DNA from: Akkermansia muciniphila
GTDB taxonomy: Bacteria > Verrucomicrobiota > Verrucomicrobiia > Verrucomicrobiales > DEV007
Assembly (NCBI GenBank): GCA_945883495.1
Contig: CAMCXS010000053.1
Location: 1-42,947 of the forward strand
Reading direction: 5' to 3'
Length of the DNA: 42,947 bases
Position numbers and translations under genes: made by a program. Below the pieces are notes generated by a model. The model saw nothing but the letters and a program-made list of their open reading frames with translations, was not told where the DNA came from and did not search any database. Every line of letters begins with the position of its first letter. Position 1 is the stretch's first letter. Below, piece after piece: positions 8,759 to 16,621 of this stretch.

Positions 8759-8819
8759 CATGAATGTGGTAGCGGTTGCGCGACAAGCAGAAAATTCAGC
8801 ACTTCGTTGACAGAGGAAA

Positions 8820-9698
8820 ATGGGACTAAAGGTACACATTGACGGCCAGTTGCTAGATGAGAAGGACGCCAAGATCTCCGTGTTTGATCATGGGCTGCTT
8901 TACGGTGACGGGGTGTTCGAAGGGATTCGTTTCTACGAGGGCCGGGTTTTCCGGTGCGAGGAACACATCAAGCGGCTGTTCGCTTCGGCGAAGGCGATTG
9001 CCCTGGAGCTTCCGTGCAGCCCGGCGGAAGTGACCGAGGCGATGATGGAGACGATCCGGGCCAACGAGCTGCGGGATGGTTACGTGCGGTTGGTGGTGAC
9101 TCGTGGGGCGGGGGAATTGGGGCTCAATCCTTACCTCTGCAAGCGGGCGTCGATCATCATCATCGCATCGACGATCAAGCTGTATCCACAGGAGAAATAT
9201 GAGCAGGGGCTCAACTTGGTGACGTGCAGCACGCGTCGCCCCGCTCCAGCAGCTTTGAGTCCGGCGGTGAAGTCGTTGAACTACCTGAACAACGTGATGG
9301 CCAAGATCGAAGCGATCAACGCCAACGCGGAAGAGGGCGTCATGCTCAACGAGCAAGGGTTCGTGGCCGAATGCACCGGGGACAATCTCTTCATCGTGCG
9401 CGAAGGGACCGTGGTCACTCCACCGGTATCCGCAGGAGCGTTGAACGGCATTACCCGCCGGGTCATTTTCGAAATCGCCCCGACGTTGGGAGTGCCGATC
9501 GTGGAGGAAGAATTGACCCGATACGATCTCTACACGGCGGACGAGTGCTTCCTGACAGGGACCGCGGCCGAGGTGGTGCCGGTGGCGAATTATGATCGCC
9601 GCGTCATTGGGGACGGCAAGCCGGGCAAGGTGACGTTGCGCTTCATTGAAAGTTTCCGGCACTTGGTCAAAAACACTGGCACCCCCATTTACAGTTGA
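8820..9698 (+). CDS. ilvE: Branched-chain amino acid aminotransferase (class IV, PLP)
   Basis: This 292-aa fold-type IV aminotransferase transfers amino groups between glutamate and the 2-oxo acids of valine, leucine and isoleucine. The N-terminal ISVFDHGLLYGDGVFEG block, the PLP lysine (Lys151 in AVKSLNYLNNV) and the GFVAECTGDNLFIV segment are typical of IlvE. D-amino acid aminotransferase and aminodeoxychorismate lyase share the fold, but the SLNYLNNVMAKIEA stretch and length fit IlvE best. The ATG follows GACAGAGGAAA. It sits within the plus-strand run ahead of mcsA; the neighbours do not suggest a shared pathway, so this is probably positional. Confidence 0.9.
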   Translation: MGLKVHIDGQLLDEKDAKISVFDHGLLYGDGVFEGIRFYEGRVFRCEEHIKRLFASAKAIALELPCSPAEVTEAMMETIRANELRDGYVRLVVTRGAGELGLNPYLCKRASIIIIASTIKLYPQEKYEQGLNLVTCSTRRPAPAALSPAVKSLNYLNNVMAKIEAINANAEEGVMLNEQGFVAECTGDNLFIVREGTVVTPPVSAGALNGITRRVIFEIAPTLGVPIVEEELTRYDLYTADECFLTGTAAEVVPVANYDRRVIGDGKPGKVTLRFIESFRHLVKNTGTPIYS

Positions 9699-9757
9699 AG
9701 CGTAATCCCTTATCCTGACCCAGGAGAGGGAGGCGAGGATCCGGATCACCGCAAACC

Positions 9758-10267
9758 ATGCAGTGCGATGTCTGCCACCAGAGTAATGCCACGATTTTCC
9801 TGACCCAAGTGGTCGAAGGGAAGGTCCAGAAAGTCAATCTTTGCCAAGGCTGCGCCCAGTCGAAGGGAGTTACCGATTCGACCGGGTTCAACCTAGCGGA
9901 GTTGCTGAAGGGCGTGGGCAAGGAGACGATTCAGGCGAATTCGTCCCGAGGGTTGCTGTGCCCGAATTGCGGCTTTTCGCAGAGCGACTTCAAGAAATCC
10001 GGCCGCCTTGGCTGCAGCGAATGCTACGGCGTCTTCCATGACGGCTTGGAAGGTCTGCTCAAGGCGATGCACAAGGGCGTGAGCCACACCGGCAAACGCC
10101 CCGGCCAACCTCCGCAACCCGCGCGGCGCGCCGATTACTCCGGGCAGATCGATCTTCTGCGCAAGCGTTTGTCCGCATCGGTCGAGGCGGAGAATTACGA
10201 GGAGGCAGCGCAGCTTCGTGACGAATTGCGCCAACTCGAATCCCGGATTCTCGACACCGAACCATGA
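9758..10267 (+). CDS. mcsA: McsA-like zinc-finger/UVR protein, activator of the arginine kinase
   Basis: This 169-aa protein has six cysteines in three CxxC pairs (Cys3/6, 29/32, 68/71, plus 86/89 as a fourth pair), arranged as in McsA. A C-terminal UVR motif follows (about 130-165: LLRKRLSASVEAENYEEAAQLRDEL), of the UvrB/UvrC interaction type. In Bacillus, McsA binds metal, activates the kinase McsB and couples it to ClpC, which itself carries a UVR motif. The gene order mcsA-mcsB-clpC supports the assignment. The ATG at 9758 begins the first CxxC directly, as in homologues. Unlike the Bacillus operon there is no ctsR repressor gene upstream; ilvE is there instead. Confidence 0.9.
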   Translation: MQCDVCHQSNATIFLTQVVEGKVQKVNLCQGCAQSKGVTDSTGFNLAELLKGVGKETIQANSSRGLLCPNCGFSQSDFKKSGRLGCSECYGVFHDGLEGLLKAMHKGVSHTGKRPGQPPQPARRADYSGQIDLLRKRLSASVEAENYEEAAQLRDELRQLESRILDTEP

Positions 10268-10335
10268 GGACCGTGCAAGGAATGGTTCAGACGGTGCAAT
10301 CATTCCGTCAAAAGCTCGTCTAAACAGACACTCGA

Positions 10336-11436
10336 ATGGATTTTCCCGCTCTGCTCCGGAACCCCGCGGATTGGATGACCAAGTCCGGTCCCAACGGAGA
10401 CATTGTCGTCACCAGCCGGGTCCGGTTGGCGCGGAATTTGAAGGCGATGGCGTTCCCCGGGTGGTCGCGCAAGGACGACCGGACCGAGGTGTTGCAAGGT
10501 TTGCGTCCCGTGATTGAGGGGTTGCCCGGCATGCAGGATGCTTTCTCCCGGGAGCTGAAGGATTTGGATGCCATCCGCAAGCAAGTGCTGGTGGAGCGGC
10601 ACCTGATCAGTCGCGAGCATGCCGCGAAGAGCGTGGGCAGCGCGGCCATCATGAACCCGCAGCAAACCATCAGCATCATGATCAACGAGGAGGACCATCT
10701 GCGGATGCAGGCGATCCTTCCAGGGTTGCAGTTGCACGAGGCGTTGGCGGCGATCGACCGGGTTGATTCCGAGCTGGAGCGCTCCGTGAAGTATGCCTTT
10801 GATCCGAAGTGGGGCTATCTCACGGCTTGCCCGACGAATTTGGGAACGGGGATGCGAGCCTCGGCGATGCTGCACCTGCCGGCTTTGGTCCTGAGCGAGC
10901 AGATCAATCAGGTGGTCCAAGCGGTGAACAAGATTGGCTTGGCGGTGCGTGGGCTCTACGGGGAAGGCACCGAGGCGTTGGCCAACTTGTTCCAGATTTC
11001 CAACCAATCGACCCTAGGCGAAAGCGAGCGGGAGATCATCGCCCGGTTGGAGAAAGTGATTTTGCAAGTGATCGACCACGAGAAGAACGCTCGGCAAAAG
11101 CTTGCGGTGGAGAAGCCGGCGGTGCTTCGTGATCAGATCGGGCGTGCCTATGCCATTTTGCGGCATGCGCACATTCTGCCCAGCAAAGAGGCGCTGAACC
11201 TCCTCTCGATGCTTCGGTTGGGCATCGATCTTGGGTTTTTCCCGAGAGAGGAGCGCAGTTTGACGGACATGCTCCTGATGGAGATTCAACCGGCGCACCT
11301 GCAAATTGAGGCCAAGCGGAAGTTGAGCGCGGAGGAACGGGACCACCTTCGAGCGGAAATCCTGCGGCGTAAGTTGAAAAACCTCCCTGAGCCCGGTATT
11401 AGTGCGGGTGAGGAACCGGGGGGGGCCTCCAACTGA
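10336..11436 (+). CDS. mcsB: Protein arginine kinase McsB
   Basis: McsB phosphorylates arginine side chains of proteins and so marks them for ClpC. This 366-aa protein belongs to the guanido kinase superfamily. It has the nucleotide-binding SSRVRLARN-like block (TSRVRLARN, 26-34), the catalytic loop around INEEDHLR (117-124), and the CPTNLGTGMRAS segment (165-176), whose Cys is the conserved active-site residue. The RDQIGRA sequence at 265-271 matches the RDxxRA phosphoarginine-binding motif, which distinguishes McsB from creatine and arginine kinases. The domain is full length with the usual start. It lies 68 bp after mcsA and 32 bp before clpC. Confidence 0.95.
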   Translation: MDFPALLRNPADWMTKSGPNGDIVVTSRVRLARNLKAMAFPGWSRKDDRTEVLQGLRPVIEGLPGMQDAFSRELKDLDAIRKQVLVERHLISREHAAKSVGSAAIMNPQQTISIMINEEDHLRMQAILPGLQLHEALAAIDRVDSELERSVKYAFDPKWGYLTACPTNLGTGMRASAMLHLPALVLSEQINQVVQAVNKIGLAVRGLYGEGTEALANLFQISNQSTLGESEREIIARLEKVILQVIDHEKNARQKLAVEKPAVLRDQIGRAYAILRHAHILPSKEALNLLSMLRLGIDLGFFPREERSLTDMLLMEIQPAHLQIEAKRKLSAEERDHLRAEILRRKLKNLPEPGISAGEEPGGASN

Positions 11437-11468
11437 GTTCAATTCACTGCTAATCGTTCCCCTTATAC

Positions 11469-13955
11469 ATGAATAACTTTACCCCCAGAGCCCAACAGGT
11501 CCTGGCCCTTGCGCGCAAGGAAGCGGACCGGTTCAATCACAATTATGTTGGCACCGAGCACCTGCTCCTCGGCTTGATCAAGCTGGGTCAAGGGGTGGCC
11601 GTCAATGTCCTTCAGAAGATGGATCTCAACTTAGAGACCGTCCGGATGGAGGTGGAAAAACAAGTGGGATCTGGCGGCGATCAGAAGATGGTGGGGAATA
11701 TCCCCTACACTCCACGCGTCAAAAAGGTGTTGGGATTGGCCGGCAAAGAGGCCAAAGCGCTCAACCACTCCTATGTCGGCACCGAACACATTCTCCTTGG
11801 CTTGCTACGGGAAGGTGAGGGCGTCGCGGCTCGCGTCTTACGGACTCTCGATGTGGACATCGAGCGCACTCGGAACGAGATTCTAAAGGAGCTTGATCCA
11901 AACTATACCCCTGATGACGTGGACGAATCCGACATCGAGGAAAGCAACACCAAGAAAGATTCCAAAACCCCGGCGCTTCGTGCGTTCGGCCGGGATCTGA
12001 CCGAGCTCGCTCAAGATGGGGAGCTGGATCCGGTGATCGGCCGGGCCTCCGAAATTGAGCGAGTCATCCAAATCCTCTGCCGCCGCACCAAGAACAACCC
12101 GGTGCTCATTGGAGAGGCCGGGGTTGGCAAAACCGCGATCGCCGAAGGCTTGGCGCAGGAAATCGTCTCCGGAAACGTTCCCGAGATCCTTCGCGGCAAA
12201 AAGGTGATCACGCTCGACCTCGCTCTCATGGTCGCCGGGACAAAGTACCGCGGCCAATTCGAGGAGCGGATCAAGGCCGTCATGGATGAGATCCGCCGTA
12301 CCCGGAACGTCATTCTCTTCATCGACGAGCTGCACACCATCGTCGGCGCGGGATCTGCGGAAGGAGCCATGGATGCTTCCAACATCATCAAGCCGTCCTT
12401 GAGCCGGGGTGAGTTGCAGTGCATCGGCGCGACGACGCTCACCGAGTATCGCAAATACATCGAGAAGGATGCTGCCTTGGCGCGCCGTTTCCAGAGCGTC
12501 AAGGTCGATGAGCCGAACGTCGAAGACGCGATTAAGATCCTCAAGGGCTTGCGCGGCAAATACGAAGCTCACCACAAGGCCGAGTATACCGATAAGGCCA
12601 TCGAGTCCTCCGTTCGGCTTTCCGCGCGTTACCTCACCGACCGGTTTTTGCCGGACAAGGCAATCGACGTCATGGATGAGGCAGGAGCCAAGGCTCGCAT
12701 CGGGGCGATGACGCGTCCTCCGGAGTTCAAAACGATTGAGGCGGAAATCGACCGCATCGTGATCTCCAAGGAAGCCGCGATCCAAGAACAGGATTTTGAG
12801 AAAGCGGCCGCGCTTCGCGATCAGGAGAAATCGAAGAAACTGGAGCTTGAGCGCCAGATCGAGGCTTGGCGTGGCAGCAACGAGGAGAAGAAGGTCATCG
12901 TCGACGAGGATGAAATCATGTCCGTCGTCGCTCGCTGGACCGGCGTCCCGTTGCAGCGCATGGAGCAAGCGGAAGCGACCAAGCTTCTGACCATGGAAGA
13001 CGAGCTGAAGAAGCGCGTCATCGGCCAGGACGAAGCCGTCTCCGCGATCAGCAAGGCCCTGATTCGCTCCCGGGCGGACCTCAAAGACCCGCGTCGGCCC
13101 ATCGGTTCGTTCATCTTCCTCGGCCCCACTGGTGTCGGTAAGACCTTCTTGGCCAAGAATTTGGCCGAGTTCATGTTCGGTGATCAGGACGCCTTGATCC
13201 AGATCGACATGTCCGAGTACATGGAGAAGTTCACCTCCAGCCGTCTGATTGGTTCGCCTCCGGGCTATGTCGGTTACGAAGAGGGCGGTCAACTCTCCGA
13301 AGCGGTTCGCCGCAAGCCGTACTCCGTGGTGCTCTTCGACGAGATCGAAAAAGCCCACCCGGATGTGATGAACCTTCTCCTCCAGATCCTGGAAGAAGGC
13401 CAAATCACCGATAGCTTCGGGCGCCGGATTGATTTCCGGAACACCATCATCATCCTCACTTCCAATGTCGGGGCCAACCTCGTCGAGAAGCAAAAGTCCG
13501 TTGGCTTTGGAGCCGTCGGCAAAGACGTGATGGAATACGGTGGGATGAAGGAGCGTATTTTGGAAGAAACCAAGAAGACCTTCAAACCGGAGTTCATCAA
13601 CCGTCTCGACCAAGTGGTCGTCTTTCGCGCACTCGGGAAGGAGGAGTTGCTCACCATCGTCAACCTTGAGGTGGATAAGGTATCCAAGCGTTTGGAGGCG
13701 AAGAATATCTCCATCAAGCTCGACAAGATGGCCCTGGATTTCCTCATCGAGGAAGGTTCCGACACCACGTTCGGCGCCCGCCCGATGCGTCGCGCTGTGG
13801 AACGTTACATTGAGGATCCGCTCGCCGAGAAACTCCTGCGTGGGGACATCAAGGAAGGCGATCAAGTATCCGTAACTCGCAAGAAGGAGGAAAAGGAACT
13901 GAAGTTCCTCCCAAAGTCGACGACCAAGAAGTCACCGGCTAAGTCCGCCGAGTGA
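11469..13955 (+). CDS. clpC: ATP-dependent Clp protease ATP-binding subunit ClpC
   Basis: ClpC is a hexameric AAA+ unfoldase that feeds substrates to ClpP. The 828 residues show the full layout: two N-terminal Clp_N repeats (about 1-145); AAA-1 with Walker A GEAGVGKT (215-222) and Walker B FIDEL; a middle domain with a UVR motif (about 440-465); and AAA-2 with Walker A GPTGVGKT (552-559) and Walker B LFDEI. The VGF loop at 678-680 is the ClpP-docking tripeptide. Glu30 and Glu106, one in each GTEH repeat, correspond to the glutamates that hold phosphoarginine in Bacillus ClpC. That fits the mcsA-mcsB neighbours. A strong hairpin terminator follows the stop. clpP is not in the window. Confidence 0.97.
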   Translation: MNNFTPRAQQVLALARKEADRFNHNYVGTEHLLLGLIKLGQGVAVNVLQKMDLNLETVRMEVEKQVGSGGDQKMVGNIPYTPRVKKVLGLAGKEAKALNHSYVGTEHILLGLLREGEGVAARVLRTLDVDIERTRNEILKELDPNYTPDDVDESDIEESNTKKDSKTPALRAFGRDLTELAQDGELDPVIGRASEIERVIQILCRRTKNNPVLIGEAGVGKTAIAEGLAQEIVSGNVPEILRGKKVITLDLALMVAGTKYRGQFEERIKAVMDEIRRTRNVILFIDELHTIVGAGSAEGAMDASNIIKPSLSRGELQCIGATTLTEYRKYIEKDAALARRFQSVKVDEPNVEDAIKILKGLRGKYEAHHKAEYTDKAIESSVRLSARYLTDRFLPDKAIDVMDEAGAKARIGAMTRPPEFKTIEAEIDRIVISKEAAIQEQDFEKAAALRDQEKSKKLELERQIEAWRGSNEEKKVIVDEDEIMSVVARWTGVPLQRMEQAEATKLLTMEDELKKRVIGQDEAVSAISKALIRSRADLKDPRRPIGSFIFLGPTGVGKTFLAKNLAEFMFGDQDALIQIDMSEYMEKFTSSRLIGSPPGYVGYEEGGQLSEAVRRKPYSVVLFDEIEKAHPDVMNLLLQILEEGQITDSFGRRIDFRNTIIILTSNVGANLVEKQKSVGFGAVGKDVMEYGGMKERILEETKKTFKPEFINRLDQVVVFRALGKEELLTIVNLEVDKVSKRLEAKNISIKLDKMALDFLIEEGSDTTFGARPMRRAVERYIEDPLAEKLLRGDIKEGDQVSVTRKKEEKELKFLPKSTTKKSPAKSAE

Positions 13956-14002
13956 CATTGCCCCAGGCCGGTTTTGACCGGTCCCGGAGCCGCCTAGATT
14001 TG

Positions 14003-14047
14003 GGGGCCCGCAGCGGCGAATGCCGTTCCGGGCCCCTTAAGTTTTTC
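14003..14047 (+). terminator. Intrinsic terminator after clpC
   Basis: GGGGCCCG (14003-14010) pairs perfectly with CGGGCCCC (14029-14036). The loop holds a second nested hairpin, CGGC-GAAT-GCCG (14014-14025). TTAAGTTTTT follows directly. It lies 47 bases after the clpC stop and should end the xerC-to-clpC transcription run. Confidence 0.85.
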
Positions 14048-14086
14048 GTAATTGGCGTGCCTCGAGCCACCGTTGACGAGGCCTAG

Positions 14087-14287
14087 CTAGACGGCGCACT
14101 CCATCCGGTATTGCAACCAACTCGCTAACGCATCCGCCAGCGGGCCATCCGCGTCTTCCTCGGCGGCGCAGAGATCTGCCGCTAAGGCTTGCAGCAGATC
14201 GGACGGCTGCCCGAAGCCGAGGTCGGCGGCGATGGATTGAATCAGGTCGAGTTCGCGGGGCGAGACGGTCAAGCTGATCGCAGTCAT
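14087..14287 (-). CDS. Small hypothetical protein, 66 aa
   Basis: This acidic 66-aa protein is unrecognised. The N-terminal MTAISLTVSPRELDLIQSIA looks like a strand followed by a helix, as in ribbon-helix-helix or small antitoxin-like proteins, but it lacks a clear basic DNA-binding face. The rest is helical and rich in Ala, Asp and Leu, with a C-terminal WLQYRMECAV. It starts 27 bp after the stop of the UDP-sugar pyrophosphorylase on the same strand, so it is probably the last gene of that transcript. Its codon usage resembles its neighbours, and no other frame here is better, but at this length a chance frame cannot be excluded. Confidence 0.55.
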   Translation of the reverse strand: MTAISLTVSPRELDLIQSIAADLGFGQPSDLLQALAADLCAAEEDADGPLADALASWLQYRMECAV

Positions 14288-14314
14288 GGATGGAGGTGGC
14301 TGGCTGGTGATCGG

Positions 14315-15733
14315 CTATCCTTGGAGCACGGAACCTTCGCGGAGATCGGCCTCCGCCGCGCGCGCCGCGAACGCTTCCGGGGAATCCGCGAAGAGCGGGC
14401 TGATCTCAAAGGAAAACGCGGGCAGGCCAGTCGCGTCCACGGGGATCGACTGCCCGGCGGCGAGGGCCCAGCGCGCCCACTGACGCAATTGGTCTTCCCG
14501 GCAAGTCTTGGGAGAATCGTTCCCCTCGGCGTTCTTCACCGGGCTGAACTCGTCTTCCCGCGCGGTTTCCACGATCACCGGATCTTTGGCGAAGGGCAGC
14601 GCGTCGAAGACGAACATCTCGAACTTGATCCCGTTCGGCTCGGTCGGTTCCACGGGTTGACCGTTGGCGTCGACGGTGGGGATCTTCTTCTTCGCGAGGT
14701 GGAACGGAAGCCGCAGGGCGGGATCCTCGGCGGCGCCCATCCGTTCCACGAGTTCCCGCGAGAAGATGTGGATGGCGATGCTGCCAGCGCGGAAACGGAT
14801 CTTGCCGTCTGAATCGGTGGCGTTGGTGAGGTCCGCCGGAAGGTCACTGTATTCCAGGACCTCGGCCTTGCCTCCGCGTTGCACGAAGACGCCCACCTTT
14901 TCTCCGGCGTAAGCCTTCATACAGGTTTTGCTGGTCAATTCCGATCCGGCCAGCAGGTGGAAGCCGATGAACGCGGGGTCAATGCAATGGACGAGCGGAT
15001 TGTCGACCTGGAAATAGCTGACGATATCGATCCCCATCGACGCCATTTTGGCGGTGCAACCGTTGCGGACCAGGGCGCGGAGGGAACCGCCGTGGCCATC
15101 CGGGCTGAGGGCGATCTGATCCGGCGCGGCGAGGAGAATCTTGCCATCGAACGTCACGGCCGGCATGAGGCCCTGGGAGAAGAACTGGATCAACCCGGGC
15201 TCGATCCCAAAGAAATTGTGCGCTTCGAAGAACGCCACGGTCGCCTCGTGGTTGATGTCCGAGGTCATGATGAACCACGGGATTGGCTTCCCGTAGCGGC
15301 GGGAGGCGGCCAGAATCTTTTCCGCGAACACCTGGAAAAGCGTCTTCTTGGTCACCGGCGTGACGGGGAAAGTGCCCTTGGGGCCGTCGAAGCCAAGCCG
15401 GGTTCCTTGTCCGCCCGCCACGGTGAACGCGGCCACGCGACCGGCGCGGAGCGCTTCTTCGCCAGCGGCTTTGGCGGCGGCCCATTGGGCGGCGTCGCCA
15501 CCGGCGCGGGGCAGCGGGATGTAGGGAGCAGGCTCCACTCCGGCGACATCCACGGACGATCCACCGCTGGCGCGGACCAAGGTATTCACCAAGTGATCAA
15601 TCTCCGTGAGGTCAATCGCGGCTGCCTGGCGCAGGAGCGTTTCCTGGGCGGCCGGGGCGAGTTGGTCGAAGAAGTGGAAAACTTGGTCTTGTCCGGCGTT
15701 GCGGTAAGCTTGGCGAATTGAGTCGGGCGTCAT
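14315..15733 (-). CDS. UDP-N-acetylhexosamine/UDP-glucose pyrophosphorylase family (UDPGP type 1)
   Basis: This 472-aa nucleotidyltransferase makes a UDP-sugar from UTP and a sugar 1-phosphate. The signature AGGQGTRLGFDGPKGTFPV (around residues 107-125) holds the UTP-binding Gly-rich loop and the catalytic Lys. SYFQVDNPLV, with its Asp, and the later GIKFEMFVFD block are typical of the eukaryote-like UAP/UDPGP type 1 family, which recurs in bacteria including Verrucomicrobiota and Planctomycetes. Sequence alone does not settle whether the sugar is N-acetylglucosamine or glucose; the layout resembles UAP1 (AGX). It is unrelated to GlmU or GalU. It lies 56 bp downstream of proC, probably co-transcribed. 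Confidence 0.88.
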   Translation of the reverse strand: MTPDSIRQAYRNAGQDQVFHFFDQLAPAAQETLLRQAAAIDLTEIDHLVNTLVRASGGSSVDVAGVEPAPYIPLPRAGGDAAQWAAAKAAGEEALRAGRVAAFTVAGGQGTRLGFDGPKGTFPVTPVTKKTLFQVFAEKILAASRRYGKPIPWFIMTSDINHEATVAFFEAHNFFGIEPGLIQFFSQGLMPAVTFDGKILLAAPDQIALSPDGHGGSLRALVRNGCTAKMASMGIDIVSYFQVDNPLVHCIDPAFIGFHLLAGSELTSKTCMKAYAGEKVGVFVQRGGKAEVLEYSDLPADLTNATDSDGKIRFRAGSIAIHIFSRELVERMGAAEDPALRLPFHLAKKKIPTVDANGQPVEPTEPNGIKFEMFVFDALPFAKDPVIVETAREDEFSPVKNAEGNDSPKTCREDQLRQWARWALAAGQSIPVDATGLPAFSFEISPLFADSPEAFAARAAEADLREGSVLQG

Positions 15734-15789
15734 GAGCGAGTGTAAGGGTCCCGCAGGGTAGCGCGAAGCGGCGGAAAATCGAACGGATT

Positions 15790-16590
15790 CTAACCGCGCA
15801 ATTCCTTGGAGCGTTGGGTCGCGGCGCGGACCGCTTCGATCAGAGCGGAGCGGAGACCTTTTTCCTCGAGCTTGGCCAGGCCGGCGATGGTCGTGCCGCC
15901 AGGGCTGGTGACTTGGTCCCGGAGGACGGCGGGGTGCTCATCGCTTTGCAGGACCATGGCGGCGGCGCCAGCCACCGTTTGCGCCGCCAGTTGCAGGGCC
16001 AAGGCGCGGGGCAGACCTTCGCGGACCCCGCCGTCGGCCAGCGCTTCGATCACCGTATAAATATAGGCGGGACCGCTGCCGCTCAGGCCGGTGACGGCAT
16101 CCAATTGCTCTTCCTTGACCTTCGCCGCCACGCCGATGCCGCCGAAGAGCGCGGTCACGGTGCCGGAATCGGCTTCCGTGGCGCGGAGTCCAAGCGCAAA
16201 GGCGCTGGCTCCTTGGCCGACCAGCGCGGGCGTGTTCGGCATGACGCGGACGACGCGGTGCCGGTTCTCCGACCAAGCTTCCAGCTGATCCAGCGAGATG
16301 CCGGCGGCGATGGAGATGAGGAGGCGATCTTCCGCTCCAGACGAGGCTTCTGCCAAGGTCGCCCGGACGTCCTGCGGTTTGACACAGAGCAGAATCAGAT
16401 CGCTTTCGGTAAAGATCGCCCGGTTCGATTCCGCGCCTCGGATCCCCGTCCAGCGTTCCAGCGCCGCTTGGACGGACGGCGTGTGAACGTCATGCACGAG
16501 CACATCCTCCGCGCGGCAGAAGTGGGTGCGGAGCGCGCCACCGAGCAGCGCGGCTCCCATTTTTCCTACGCCAATAAATCCGAGCCTCAT
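15790..16590 (-). CDS. proC: Pyrroline-5-carboxylate reductase
   Basis: ProC reduces pyrroline-5-carboxylate to proline with NAD(P)H, the last step of proline synthesis. The 266-aa length is standard. The N-terminal nucleotide-binding GFIGVGKMGAALLGG, the CVKPQD segment, VRVMPNTPALVGQGASA, and the C-terminal GLSGSGPAYIY plus the ProC signature around QVTSPGGTTIAGL are all present and intact. Proline genes proA and proB are not nearby. It lies 31 bp downstream of the SLOG-like membrane protein gene and 56 bp upstream of the UDP-sugar pyrophosphorylase, all on the minus strand. Confidence 0.96.
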   Translation of the reverse strand: MRLGFIGVGKMGAALLGGALRTHFCRAEDVLVHDVHTPSVQAALERWTGIRGAESNRAIFTESDLILLCVKPQDVRATLAEASSGAEDRLLISIAAGISLDQLEAWSENRHRVVRVMPNTPALVGQGASAFALGLRATEADSGTVTALFGGIGVAAKVKEEQLDAVTGLSGSGPAYIYTVIEALADGGVREGLPRALALQLAAQTVAGAAAMVLQSDEHPAVLRDQVTSPGGTTIAGLAKLEEKGLRSALIEAVRAATQRSKELRG

Positions 16591-16621
16591 GCGCGGACTC
16601 TCCCGCGCCGGGGCGGGGACG

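Noticed and set aside
11883-13865. 660-aa reverse frame opposite clpC
   Set aside because: It is an antisense shadow of clpC, whose full domain set is conserved on the plus strand.
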